Source: Haloarcula rubra (GTDB lineage: Archaea > Halobacteriota > Halobacteria > Halobacteriales > Haloarculaceae). From it: a stretch of DNA of 64,000 nucleotides. Of this stretch, positions 50,499 to 59,068 are shown one piece after another (the stretch's first letter is position 1; every line of letters begins with the position of its first letter). The DNA lies in NCBI RefSeq assembly GCF_019599465.1, contig NZ_RKLR01000001.1, positions 558,001 through 622,000 of the forward strand, in the 5' to 3' direction. Under the pieces are notes generated by a model that was given only the letters and a program-made list of their open reading frames with translations, was not told the DNA's origin and did no database searches. The translations under genes were made by a program, and so were the position numbers.

Positions 50499-50895
50499 GG
50501 CCCAACTGCCGCTGTCGCTCGTCGAGGTGGCGCTCGGCGCCGTCCTGATTCTGGGGGTCGCGCTCGGGTTCGCGCTCGGGACGCCCGCCCCGGAGACGCG
50601 GGCTCCGCAACTGGAGGCCTACGCGGCGGACACCGCGACGATACTCGCGAACGAGCCGCCGCGCCACGACGGGGCGACGCGGCTACGCGAGGTCGTCGCC
50701 AGCGAACGGGCCTTCGAGCGCGAACGGGACGCGCTCGAACGACGCGTCGCGCGTATCCTGCCCGAGAACGTCCTCTTCCACGTCGAGACGCCGCACGGGT
50801 CCGTCGGGACGCCAGTACCGAGGCGGTTCACGACCGGAACGGCGACAGTCCCGACCGGGTTCGGGACAGTCCGAATCGAGGTGTGGTACGCGTGA
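50491..50895 (+). CDS. small exported membrane-anchored protein (DUF7262-type)
   Basis: A 134-residue protein with an N-terminal hydrophobic helix (LPLSLVEVALGAVLILGVAL) containing a glutamate where type IV pilins carry Glu5-like residues, followed by a helical and then beta-rich domain. It overlaps the previous gene by 8 bases. Likely a minor pilin. Confidence 0.77.
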   Translation: MYRAQLPLSLVEVALGAVLILGVALGFALGTPAPETRAPQLEAYAADTATILANEPPRHDGATRLREVVASERAFERERDALERRVARILPENVLFHVETPHGSVGTPVPRRFTTGTATVPTGFGTVRIEVWYA

Positions 50896-51413
50896 GCAGG
50901 CGTGGCCAACTGGTACTCGTCGCCGCGGCGCTGGTCGCCGTGGCGCTCGCCCCCGTCGTCCTCGCGTACCTGCAACTCGGCTACCACGACGACGTGCGTG
51001 CGACGGCCGAGTACGACGACCCGACGACGGATACGCTCCGAGTGCTCGACCGGGCCGTCGCGACGGCGAGCAGAGACGTCCCGGGCGACTACGCGTGGTC
51101 GCGTCGCACCGCCGCCGTCACGCACGTCCGCGACGAGTTGCGACCGACGGTCGCGCGTCTCGAAACCGCTCGCGTCGAACGCGGGACGGTCACCGGGATA
51201 GCGTACAACGCGAGCGTCGCGACCACGTGGGCCGACGCGTCCTGTCCGAGCGGCCCGGCCCGACAGTTCGGGGACTGCATCGCCGACCGCGGCGTCGTCG
51301 TTCAGGACCGCACCGACCGCACGCACGTCCTCGCCGTCGCCGTCGACGTGACCACGACCACCGAGCGAGGGACGACGGCCGTGACCGTGGTCGTCGACGC
51401 GACGGGGCACTAG
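50892..51413 (+). CDS. small exported membrane-anchored protein (DUF7261-type)
   Basis: A 173-residue protein with SRRGQLVLVAAALVAVALAP at the N-terminus, a basic RRGQ segment and hydrophobic helix as in haloarchaeal minor pilins. Two cysteines (SCPSGP and GDCIA) may form a disulphide outside the cell. The GTG at 50892 overlaps the previous stop (GTGA); an upstream GTG is possible but less well coupled. It ends the pil operon. Confidence 0.77.
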   Translation: MSRRGQLVLVAAALVAVALAPVVLAYLQLGYHDDVRATAEYDDPTTDTLRVLDRAVATASRDVPGDYAWSRRTAAVTHVRDELRPTVARLETARVERGTVTGIAYNASVATTWADASCPSGPARQFGDCIADRGVVVQDRTDRTHVLAVAVDVTTTTERGTTAVTVVVDATGH

Positions 51414-51469
51414 CCACTGAACGGACCGGTTCACTAACAATGGAGGCGCCTAATGTACGAACGACAGGC

Positions 51470-52264
51470 ATGGACCCCGACACCGAAGACTTCGAGGACG
51501 TCCAGTTCCTCACCGGCTCCCCACAGCGCTACGCCGTGCTGTCGTCGCTGTGTGCGTCGGCGGCACGTCCCTGCGAACTCTGTGACGAAATCGACGCCAC
51601 GCGGACAACGATTCAGCGTATTCTGGCGGGGTTCCGCGAACGGCAGTGGGTGGTGAAGCGCGAGCGCGAGTACCGCCCGACGGTGACCGGTCGGCGCGTC
51701 TGCCAGCAGTACCGGTCGCTCCTCGGGGAGGTGGAGCGAGCGCGGGAGTTCGGACCGCTGACTACGCACCTCGACGCCATCGCGGACGACCTGCCGACCG
51801 AAGCACTCGAGAACGGCCGCCTGACCGCCGGGTCGGACGGGAACCCGCTGGCTGCGGTCAATCGGTTCACGGAGTGGTTCCGGGGAGTGGGCAGCGACGT
51901 CCGCGCACTCTCGCCCATCGTCGCGCAACCGTTCAACGAGGTGGGTGCGGAGTTGCTGGCCGCGGGGACGTCCATCGAGTTCGTCATCGACCAGACGGTG
52001 CTCGAACAGTCCGAACAGGAGTACGGCAACGCGCTCGAACACGGGCTGGACCACGACCAGATATCGATATACGTCCACGAGGAGCCGCTCACGTTCGGCC
52101 TCGTCGTCGACGAGACGAACCGCTGTTGTCTGGCGGCGTACGACGACCACAACAACGTCAGAGCGGTGCTAGAGACGAGCGGTGAAGACGTCGCCGACTG
52201 GGCGAGGAGCGTGTTCGAACAGCGTCGCGAGCGGTCGAAGCCGCTCTCCGTACTGTACTCCTGA
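51470..52264 (+). CDS. winged-helix regulator with FilR1-like ligand domain
   Basis: A 264-residue regulator with an N-terminal winged helix (RPCELCDEIDATRTTIQRIL, residues about 20-75) and a C-terminal domain of about 140 residues resembling the FilR1-like sensor domain of haloarchaeal regulators. It is 56 bp downstream of the pil operon on the same strand and may control it. A second ATG ten codons upstream (51440) is possible. A perfect inverted repeat follows its stop. Confidence 0.8.
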   Translation: MDPDTEDFEDVQFLTGSPQRYAVLSSLCASAARPCELCDEIDATRTTIQRILAGFRERQWVVKREREYRPTVTGRRVCQQYRSLLGEVERAREFGPLTTHLDAIADDLPTEALENGRLTAGSDGNPLAAVNRFTEWFRGVGSDVRALSPIVAQPFNEVGAELLAAGTSIEFVIDQTVLEQSEQEYGNALEHGLDHDQISIYVHEEPLTFGLVVDETNRCCLAAYDDHNNVRAVLETSGEDVADWARSVFEQRRERSKPLSVLYS

Positions 52265-52659
52265 AAAGACGTCAGTCGATGGAGTGCAACCCTGACTGAC
52301 GTCGGCGGGGGGAAGGCCGAAGCGGAATCGCAATCGTGAGCGCGCCACGGACACCAGCGTGAGCGCTCACCTGAGGTGGAGGGGTTCTCCCCGTCGAAGT
52401 ATCCGGGGTGGTACATCCTATACTTATCTTCTGATAGATGTTACAGCCCCTGTAACACCCGGCGATGGGGCCGGGTTTCCCGTGGCGTCTGTACGTACAT
52501 GCCCGGCGCGCCTGTAGCAGGCATTCATACTTGAGGTCCCGGACACCCCGGTCATCGGCGTCGCCAGATGCTGCGACGAACTGGCGGCGGTCACCGAGTC
52601 GGCCGTCGCGCTGACCGTCGCGGGCGACAGTTAAGTACCCGGCAGCCGTGCTTCCGTAT
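52265..52659. promoter_or_regulatory. 395-bp spacer with three dyads
   Basis: Besides the repeat at 52268-52303 this spacer carries GTGAGCGCTCAC (52359-52370), a perfect 12-bp palindrome with an extra half site near 52336, and TGTTACAG-CCC-CTGTAACA (52439-52457). A CTATACTTATC stretch near 52419 is AT-rich. No coding sequence with a convincing start is seen. The TATA-like CCGTATATG is right at the start of the next gene. Confidence 0.5.
52268..52303 (+). terminator. 10-bp perfect inverted repeat after the regulator
   Basis: GACGTCAGTC (52268-52277) and GACTGACGTC (52294-52303) flank 16 bases, starting four bases after the stop codon. It could terminate the message or bind the regulator itself. 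No T-run follows. Confidence 0.5.
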
Positions 52660-52893
52660 ATGTCACCGCCCGGGCGTGAGGTCCAGTACACTGAATCGGA
52701 CGTCATCGAGGTGTTCAAAGACCGGGACGACTACGCCGAACCCCTGACCGCGTCGGAAGTCGCCGACCGACTCGGCTGTTCCCGCCGCACCGCCCTGAAC
52801 AAACTCCACAGTCTCGAATCGGAGACGGACATCACGAGCAAGAAGGTCGGCGGTCGCTCGCGCGTCTGGTGGATTCCGGTCCGGACCGACTGA
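52660..52893 (+). CDS. small winged-helix DNA-binding protein
   Basis: A 77-residue protein consisting of little more than a helix-turn-helix (LTASEVADRLGCSRRTALNK, about residues 30-50) and a wing (SKKVGGRSRVWWIP). Many haloarchaea encode such one-domain regulators. It ends five bases before the facing MinD-partner gene. Targets unknown. Confidence 0.8.
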   Translation: MSPPGREVQYTESDVIEVFKDRDDYAEPLTASEVADRLGCSRRTALNKLHSLESETDITSKKVGGRSRVWWIPVRTD

Positions 52894-52898
52894 GAGCG

Positions 52899-53432
52899 TC
52901 AGAAGTCCCACTCGTCGGCTCTGGCCCGCGCCTCTTCGCGGGCCTGCTCTCGAATCGCCGTTATCTTCGCTTCGTCCTCCAAGAACGCTTCGACGGCGCT
53001 GTGCTCGTCGGCCGTCTCGCTCGCCTTCTGCCCCCGGTCGTCCGGGGCCGCACGCCGCGTACTGTCCGCCAGCGCGGGGTCGCCGCCGAGTCGTTCGGCC
53101 GGCATCCCCGGCGGGACCCGGAGGTCGTCGGCCTCGTGAGCGGCGGCGAGGTCGTCCGGGCCCAGTTCGAACACCGAGACGTGATACGGGCCGGGAACGG
53201 CGAGGTCGGCCAGCGCCGGCGGACCGCCCCGGTCGGTCCCGGTGTGGTAGGCCAGCACCGGGACGCCGTCCTCGAAGGTGACGACGCCGCGGCCCTCGGC
53301 GTCTAGCAGCAGCGTCTCCTGGGACTCGAATATCGCGTAGCCGGTCACCGTCCGGTCGAGGACGTCCGCGAGCGTCTCGCGCGGGTCGCTCACGACGCGG
53401 GACTTACGGAGCGTTCCGCGGGGGAGTCTCAT
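52899..53432 (-). CDS. partner of the MinD-like ATPase, unknown
   Basis: A 177-residue acidic protein with a beta-rich N-terminal half (TVTGYAIFESQETLLLDAEG, GVVTFEDGVPVLAYHTGTD) and a charged helical C-terminus. No family recognised. Its ATG overlaps the minD stop by four bases. A similar pairing is reported for MinD2 of Haloferax, which influences motility and polar arrays; I recall this loosely, so treat it as a hint. Confidence 0.7.
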   Translation of the reverse strand: MRLPRGTLRKSRVVSDPRETLADVLDRTVTGYAIFESQETLLLDAEGRGVVTFEDGVPVLAYHTGTDRGGPPALADLAVPGPYHVSVFELGPDDLAAAHEADDLRVPPGMPAERLGGDPALADSTRRAAPDDRGQKASETADEHSAVEAFLEDEAKITAIREQAREEARARADEWDF

Positions 53433-54196
53433 GGCGTCTCCGGGATGACCGCACTGCGGAAGCGGTCGGCGACGTCGCCGGACTCGGCGTGGTCGACCGA
53501 GAGCGCGTCGGCCGCGCGGTGGTACGCTGCGGCGGCCGCACAGTCGGGGGCGTGAGCCAGCAGCGGCCGACCCGCCCGACGGGCCTCACGGGCGCGCTCC
53601 GTCTCCGGGACGGCGGCCAGCGTCGGGCCGTCGAAGTAGCGCTCGGTCTTCTCGGCGACGTCGTCGATGCGCTCGTCCTCCCGAACCTTGTTGAACAGGA
53701 GGCCGGCGACGCCGGTGCCGTAGGACGTGGCGTACTCCTGCACCTTGAGGCCGTCCGAGATGGCGGGAATCGTCGGCTGGAGGACGACCACGATGCGGTC
53801 GGCCATCACGACCGGCAGGACGGCTGCCCGGCTATCGAGCGCCGGCGGCGAGTCGAGCAAGATGACGTCCGTCTCGGCCGCGAGCGTCGCGACCACCTCC
53901 CGTAGCCGGGCCGGGTCGGCGTCCCGGAAGCCGTCGAGGCTCGTCCCGCAGGGGACGACGGTCATGCCGAACCGCTCGTACGTCGCGTCGGCGACGGCGG
54001 CGTCCGCCGCCAGTACGTCGTGGAGCGTCGTCTCTGCGTCCGAGAGGCCGGCGTGAAAGAGGAGGTTCGCCATCCCGGTGTCGGCGTCGACGACGGTCAC
54101 GTCGTAGCGCTCGGCGAGCGCCATCCCCAGCGCGACCGTACTCGTGGTCTTGCCAGTGCCGCCCTTCCCACTGGCCACCGCGAACACTTCGACCAT
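53429..54196 (-). CDS. MinD/ParA-family ATPase
   Basis: A 255-residue P-loop ATPase with the deviant Walker A ASGKGGTGKTTSTVALG (residues 8-24), in which the first Lys marks the MinD/ParA group, switch I VDADTGMANL and LLDSPPALDS. A membrane-targeting C-terminal helix is not obvious. MinD-like proteins position cellular machinery. It leads the overlapping partner gene and is separated from the cobamide genes by 57 bp. Confidence 0.9.
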   Translation of the reverse strand: MVEVFAVASGKGGTGKTTSTVALGMALAERYDVTVVDADTGMANLLFHAGLSDAETTLHDVLAADAAVADATYERFGMTVVPCGTSLDGFRDADPARLREVVATLAAETDVILLDSPPALDSRAAVLPVVMADRIVVVLQPTIPAISDGLKVQEYATSYGTGVAGLLFNKVREDERIDDVAEKTERYFDGPTLAAVPETERAREARRAGRPLLAHAPDCAAAAAYHRAADALSVDHAESGDVADRFRSAVIPETP

Positions 54197-54253
54197 GCTC
54201 CGTACTGCCCGCTCGCTCGCATATAAAGTTCGTGGGACAGAGCGGTGAAAAAA

Positions 54254-55729
54254 CTACCACTCGACAGGGAGCGGTCCGGGGTCGACGTGGTCGGCGACGA
54301 GCGCCGCGGCCCGGTCGTAGGGGTCGGCGCGGTCTGCCGTCGCACCCGCTGGCCGCTCGATACCGGCGTCCTCGAACGCATTTCGCACGAAGGTATCTCT
54401 CGCCGCGTCGTTCACGAAGAGGTCGTGGAGGTACGTCCCGAGGGCGGTGGCCGTGGCCGCGCCGCCGCCGTCGAACGGCCGCGAGACGTCGGCGGTCGGT
54501 TCGGAGTCGCCCATGTGAATCTCGTACCCTTCGACCGGTCCGGTGGCACCGGCCAGCGGGCCGGCACCGTCCAGATACCGCGTGACGTGTTCGACCGTCT
54601 TCTCGGCGGAGAAGGTAGTCCGGACCGGGAGGACGCCGAACCCCTCGACGCGGTCGGCGTCGCCGGTCCCCTCGACGTCGGCGTGCAGAATCGCCTCGCC
54701 GAGCATCTGGTAGCCGCCACAGAGGCCGACGATTGGGCCGTCGAACGCGGCGAGGGCGTCGCCGAACCCGGCCTCGCGGAGCGCCAGCAGGTCGTCGACG
54801 GTGTTCTTGCTCCCGGGGAGCACCACCGCGTCGGCGTCGGCGAGCGAGTCCGAGAGCGGGACGTAGGCGACCCGGACGCCGGGGGCGGCCGCGAGTGGCT
54901 GGAGGTCCGTGAAGTTCGAGATGTGTGGGAGGCGCGGCACCGCGACGGTGACGCTCCGGTCGTCGGGGACGCCGTCGTCGGCACCCCGGACCGACCGCTC
55001 GCCGACGGGTGGCAGGGCGACGCTGTCCTCCTCCGGCAGGCCGGGGTCGTCGTACGGGAGGACGCCCAGTACGGGGACGCCGGTACGCTCCTCGAAGGCG
55101 TCGAGTCCGGGGTCGAGCAACGAGCGGTCGCCCCGGAACTTCGTGACGACCGCGCCGACGATTCGCTCGCGCACGTCGTCGGGGACGAGTTCGAGGGTGC
55201 CGACGAGCGAGGCGAACACGCCGCCGCGTTCGATGTCAGCGACGAGCAGGACGTCGGCGTCGGCGAAGCGGGCCGTCTCGACGTTCGCGAGGTCGCGGTC
55301 GTGGAGGTTGATTTCGGCGATGGAGCCAGCCCCCTCCGCGACGACGACGTCGTGGGCGGCGGCGAGTCGGGTGTGGGCCGCGCGGGCGGCGTCGCGGGCG
55401 GCCTCCCAGTGGCCGTCGTAGTACTCGCCGGCCGCGACGTTCGCGACGGCCTCGCCGTCGAGAATCAACTGGGACTCGCCGTCGCCGCGGGGTTTGAGTA
55501 GCACGGGGTTGTGGTCCGTCGTCGCCGGGACGCGGGCGGCGCGGGCCTGCACGTACTGCGAGACGCCGACTTCCCCGCCGGGCGTCGCGCGGGCGTTCGT
55601 GCTCATGTTCTGGGCCTTGAACGGCGCGACGGAGACGCCGCGGTCGGCCAGCAGGCGACAGAGGCCGGCCGCGACCGTACTCTTGCCCACGTGTGAAGCG
55701 GTTCCGGCGACGAGGACGGTGTCGGCCAT
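54254..55729 (-). CDS. cbiP: cobyric acid synthase
   Basis: A 491-residue CobQ/CbiP glutamine amidotransferase amidating side chains b, d, e and g of adenosylcobyrinic acid diamide. [18 protein letters not shown] is the P-loop, KAQNMSTNA the family motif, and [17 protein letters not shown] the glutaminase cysteine loop, with a later His/Glu segment ([10 protein letters not shown]). ATG at 55729 gives the standard N-terminus. It ends the cobamide gene group; its upstream neighbour on the same strand is cobA, across a gene read the other way. Confidence 0.95.
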   Translation of the reverse strand: MADTVLVAGTASHVGKSTVAAGLCRLLADRGVSVAPFKAQNMSTNARATPGGEVGVSQYVQARAARVPATTDHNPVLLKPRGDGESQLILDGEAVANVAAGEYYDGHWEAARDAARAAHTRLAAAHDVVVAEGAGSIAEINLHDRDLANVETARFADADVLLVADIERGGVFASLVGTLELVPDDVRERIVGAVVTKFRGDRSLLDPGLDAFEERTGVPVLGVLPYDDPGLPEEDSVALPPVGERSVRGADDGVPDDRSVTVAVPRLPHISNFTDLQPLAAAPGVRVAYVPLSDSLADADAVVLPGSKNTVDDLLALREAGFGDALAAFDGPIVGLCGGYQMLGEAILHADVEGTGDADRVEGFGVLPVRTTFSAEKTVEHVTRYLDGAGPLAGATGPVEGYEIHMGDSEPTADVSRPFDGGGAATATALGTYLHDLFVNDAARDTFVRNAFEDAGIERPAGATADRADPYDRAAALVADHVDPGPLPVEW

Positions 55730-55805
55730 CGACCTGCTCTCGGGCCCCCACGACAATGAGTGGTTCGTCGGCGGGCTTTTCCGGTCGCCGGTCGAAGCCG
55801 ACAGC

Positions 55806-56075
55806 GTGTCCGACGACCGAGTGCGTGCCGTCTACGACCACCTCGCCGCGACCGGCGAGCGCCCCGTCGAGCGGACCGCGAGTCGGTGGCTCGGCGAGGC
55901 GGAGGCTGTCGCGCGTGACGTGGTGGAGGGGGACCTCGACCCGGCGGTGCGGCGACGACGATTAGAGACGGTTGCCGACCTGCTGGACAACGTCGCCGAG
56001 ACGGGCGACGAGATAGCCGACGACCACGTCGCGGCGGCACGGGTCCACCTCGAGGCGTTGCGCTCGGAGTCGTAG
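55806..56075 (+). CDS. 89-aa helical protein, unknown
   Basis: An ORF with a GTG start at 55806 giving 89 acidic, mostly helical residues ([19 protein letters not shown] to the end ...LEALRSES). Its C-terminal half has strong coding codon bias and the frame is open further upstream, where the sequence is antisense to cbiP. It is the only plus-strand gene inside the cobamide cluster, divergent from cbiP. No family recognised. Confidence 0.6.
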   Translation: MSDDRVRAVYDHLAATGERPVERTASRWLGEAEAVARDVVEGDLDPAVRRRRLETVADLLDNVAETGDEIADDHVAAARVHLEALRSES

Positions 56076-56086
56076 TCGTCCGACCG

Positions 56087-56737
56087 TCAGTACTCGGTGC
56101 CCTTCCGCGCCGGGTGGCCAGCGTCCAGCGGGTGTTTCACTTTCCCGACTTCCGTGACGAGGTCGGCGTACTCGAAGACGTACTCCGGGCGCTCGTGACC
56201 CCCGGTGAGGACGAGTTCGACGTCCTCGGGCTTGTCCTCGGCGAGCGAGACGACGTCCGCGGGGTCGACAAGACCGCGGTTGGCGGCGTACAGTATCTCG
56301 TCGAGGACGAGCATGTTGACGCCGTCCTCGGGCGGCCCCTCGGGGTCGAGCGGTTCGGAGAGGTCGGCCTCGCCGCTGGCGTCGAGAATCTCACGGGCGC
56401 GAGCGAGTGCGCCCTGTGCGCGGGCCGCGTGTTCGTCGTCGTCGCTCCCGTCCACGAAGCCGTGCCAGCCGTAGTGGCCGGCGTTCTCGTAGGAGAAGCC
56501 CGGCAGGGCGGCGATGGCGTTGTACTCGCCGCGGACGTCCTCGACGGTCCCGGTGCCGCCCTTCATGAACTGCAGCAGGTGGACGCGGTAGCCGTGGCCG
56601 ACGGCGCGGGTCGCCATCCCCAGCGCCGCCGTCGTCTTCCCCTTGCCGTCGCCCCACCACACCTGCACGAGGCCGAACTCCGCTGGTGCCTCCGGTGTGA
56701 TGGGTTCGGCGGACGGACCGGCGGTGTTGTCGCTCAT
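56087..56737 (-). CDS. cobA: cob(I)alamin adenosyltransferase (BtuR/CobA type)
   Basis: A 216-residue ATP:corrinoid adenosyltransferase. VQVWWGDGKGKTTAALGMAT is the P-loop, LLQFMKGG, LVLDEILYAANRG and LVLTGGHERPEYV are the other family motifs. It attaches the 5'-deoxyadenosyl group to the cobalt. An ATG three codons upstream directly abuts the cbiZ stop. Downstream of cbiZ in the same operon. Confidence 0.94.
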   Translation of the reverse strand: MSDNTAGPSAEPITPEAPAEFGLVQVWWGDGKGKTTAALGMATRAVGHGYRVHLLQFMKGGTGTVEDVRGEYNAIAALPGFSYENAGHYGWHGFVDGSDDDEHAARAQGALARAREILDASGEADLSEPLDPEGPPEDGVNMLVLDEILYAANRGLVDPADVVSLAEDKPEDVELVLTGGHERPEYVFEYADLVTEVGKVKHPLDAGHPARKGTEY

Positions 56738-56746
56738 ACCCGCCAT

Positions 56747-57433
56747 TCAGGGGGCGCGAACATCGGTCTGACGGTCGGTGACCACGCCGTACTCGGCCTC
56801 CTCGACGCCGGGCGGGCCGTCGTCGTAGCGGGCGTCGAGACTCGCGAGGACGGCGTCGCGCACGCAGGCCCGCGCCGCCGCCCCCACCTCGGTCGCGCTC
56901 CCGGTGAACTCCGCTCGGTCGGCGGCGGGCACCGACCCGACGAGGACGGCGTCGGAGGTGGTCCCGGGAACCCCGGCGGCGTCTAGGAGCGTCGCCGCCT
57001 TCGCCTCGACGGCCGTCGCGAGCAGGGTGGCGAGTGCGCCGTCGTCGAGCGCCCGGTCGGCGCCGACCACGAGGTTGACAGTTCCCGGGCGCCAGTCGCG
57101 GGCCCCGTCGCCGTCCGTGGCGTCGGGGGCCATCGGCAACACGGCCGGGTTCGACAGCCCCGCCGTCGCCAGTACCCTGACCGGCCCACTCGCCGCACAG
57201 CGCGCGTGGGCCACGTCGACGCCGGTCAGCAGGGTCGGTCCCGACGGAAAGCCCGCCGCGGCGAGTCGCTCCGCGCGGTAGGCGTCCAGGTCCGTCCGCT
57301 CGAACCCCGTCGGCACCGTGACGTTGTAGACGGCGTCGGCGTCGCGGTAGCCGCCGTCCCACGCCGTCGAGAGCCAGCGGGCCCCCTCGCGCCGGGCCTG
57401 TACGACGCCGTCCCGGCGGGTCGTCTCAAACAT
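56747..57433 (-). CDS. cbiZ: adenosylcobinamide amidohydrolase
   Basis: A 228-residue CbiZ protein, which cuts the aminopropanol or other linker from salvaged cobinamides to give cobyric acid that can be rebuilt into the cell's own cobamide. Recognised by the TLLTGVDVAHARC region, VRVLATAGLSNPAVL and TVNLVVGADRALDDGAL. The ATG overlaps the cobD end by 8 bases. Its presence shows that this organism salvages cobinamides. Confidence 0.9.
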   Translation of the reverse strand: MFETTRRDGVVQARREGARWLSTAWDGGYRDADAVYNVTVPTGFERTDLDAYRAERLAAAGFPSGPTLLTGVDVAHARCAASGPVRVLATAGLSNPAVLPMAPDATDGDGARDWRPGTVNLVVGADRALDDGALATLLATAVEAKAATLLDAAGVPGTTSDAVLVGSVPAADRAEFTGSATEVGAAARACVRDAVLASLDARYDDGPPGVEEAEYGVVTDRQTDVRAP

Positions 57434-58472
57434 CCAGCGCCTCCAGCAGTCGGTCGTCGTCGGCCGGGGTGCGGACCGCCACCCGGACGTGGCTGTCGAG
57501 GCCCCGGAAAGTGCGGGCGTCCCGGAGCGCGATACCGCGTTCGCGGGCGGTCAGGAGGACGTCGTCGACGCTCGCGTCGGTCACCTCGAACAGGAGGAAG
57601 GGTGCGTCGGAGGGGTACACGTCGAAGCGCGTGGCGAGACGCTCACGCATCCGTGCGCGCTCCGTGTCGACCCGCTCCCGTGTCCGTTCGACGAAGTCGT
57701 CGTCCCGGTAGCAGTGCGCGCCCAGCGCCGCCGCGGGTTCGCTCATCGACCACGCGCGCCGGGCGGTCGCCAGTCGGTCCCGGGCCGCCCCGCTGGCGAC
57801 GGCGTAGCCCGTCCGAACGCCCGGGAGGCCGAACAGTTTGGTCAGCGAGCGCGCGACGACGACCCCCTCGCGGCCGGCCAGCGACGGCTCGTCGGTGAAC
57901 CCGAGGAACGCCTCGTCGACGAGCAGCGTGGTGTCGGCCGCCCGACAGCGGTCGGCGAACGCGCGCAGGGCCGCGGCGTCGTAGCTCTCGCCAGTGGGGT
58001 TGTTCGGGTTGCAGACGACGGCCATCGCGTGGGGCGCGGGGTCGCTGTCGAGGAGTGCGTCGTGGCGGACGAACGACGGCTCGCCGCCCTGCAGGCGCAC
58101 CTCGCGAGCGTACTCGCCGAAACTCGGTGTCGGGACGAGGACGCTCTCGCCGGCCCGGACCGTGGTCTGGATGGCGAGCCGGATGGCTTCGAGGCCGCCC
58201 GCGGTGGGGATGACCTGCTGTGGGTCGCAGTCGACGAACTCGGCGGCGGCCGTCCGGAACCCCGCGTAGTCGTCCGCCGGGTACGACCGCGACGACGCGA
58301 AGGCCGCGCTGAACACCCGGGCGGCCCCGGTCGGCACCGCCGGGTTCGTGTTCGCGCTGAAGTCGAGCAGGTTCGGGTCGTCGCTGCTGCCGTGCGGGAC
58401 GCGCCCGTCGGCGTCGACGTGTGGGTCCGACTCGCTCGCGGCGCGCAACGCCTCGACGGTGTCCGGGTCCAT
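57426..58472 (-). CDS. cobD: threonine-phosphate decarboxylase
   Basis: A 348-residue fold-type I PLP enzyme like CobD, making (R)-1-amino-2-propanol O-2-phosphate for the nucleotide loop from L-threonine phosphate. LLDFSANTNPAVP near the N-terminus is family-specific, VCNPNNPTGESY and LLVDEAFLGFTD bind PLP, and ARSLTKLFGLPGVRTGY carries the Schiff-base lysine. It overlaps cbiZ and starts 41 bp after cobY. Confidence 0.92.
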   Translation of the reverse strand: MDPDTVEALRAASESDPHVDADGRVPHGSSDDPNLLDFSANTNPAVPTGAARVFSAAFASSRSYPADDYAGFRTAAAEFVDCDPQQVIPTAGGLEAIRLAIQTTVRAGESVLVPTPSFGEYAREVRLQGGEPSFVRHDALLDSDPAPHAMAVVCNPNNPTGESYDAAALRAFADRCRAADTTLLVDEAFLGFTDEPSLAGREGVVVARSLTKLFGLPGVRTGYAVASGAARDRLATARRAWSMSEPAAALGAHCYRDDDFVERTRERVDTERARMRERLATRFDVYPSDAPFLLFEVTDASVDDVLLTARERGIALRDARTFRGLDSHVRVAVRTPADDDRLLEALDV

Positions 58473-58513
58473 GGAGTCCCCAAAGGAGAGGACCGACGAG
58501 AAAGTTTCGCGGC

Positions 58514-59068
58514 TCAGAGGAACTGTTCGGCGACGCGGGCGTCAGCGAGGGTGTTGACGTTGACCGCCACGCGCACGTCGTCGGTCAGCCACGCGTCCTC
58601 GCCGGCGTCGCCGACGACGTTGACGCCGGTGGGTGCGACCGCACGCCCGTCTCGCTCGAAGGTGGTGTCGTCGCTCACACCGAGTTCCCGCTTGCGAGCG
58701 GCGGGGACCAGCACCGACAGCGACCCACCCTCGTGGGCAGCGAGCACCCGGTCGAGTATCGCACCGTCGAGCAGGGGGAGGTCCGCCGCGACGGTCAGGA
58801 CGGGCGTCGAGAGTTGGGGGTCGCCCAGCGCCGCGTCGAGGTCCGCGACGTAGCCGTCGCCGGGCGTCGCGACGGTCGGGACGGCGAGGTGTCTGCGCGT
58901 CTCCGGTGCGTTCGGCGACGTGGCGGCGTAGACGGCGTCGACACCGCTGTCGGCGAGGGCGTCAAGGACCCGGTCGACCATCGGGACGCCGCCGACCCGG
59001 AACAGGGGTTTCTCGGCGTCGGCGTCGAGGCGCGTACCGCGCCCGCCACACATCACGAGAGCGTCCAC
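58514..59068 (-). CDS. cobY: GTP:adenosylcobinamide-phosphate guanylyltransferase
   Basis: A 184-residue nucleotidyltransferase, the archaeal CobY that replaces CobU. DALVMCGGRGTRLDADAEKP is the guanine-nucleotide loop and VLTVAADLPLLDG the metal-binding site. The GTG at 59068 starts inside the end of cobS (16-base overlap). The cluster has no separate cobinamide kinase, as expected where CbiB makes cobinamide phosphate directly. Confidence 0.93.
   Translation of the reverse strand: MDALVMCGGRGTRLDADAEKPLFRVGGVPMVDRVLDALADSGVDAVYAATSPNAPETRRHLAVPTVATPGDGYVADLDAALGDPQLSTPVLTVAADLPLLDGAILDRVLAAHEGGSLSVLVPAARKRELGVSDDTTFERDGRAVAPTGVNVVGDAGEDAWLTDDVRVAVNVNTLADARVAEQFL

Noticed and set aside
52272-52718. 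A 148-codon minus-strand frame in the three-dyad spacer
   Set aside because: Cysteine- and arginine-rich with poor codon bias, and overlapping the start of a clear HTH gene.
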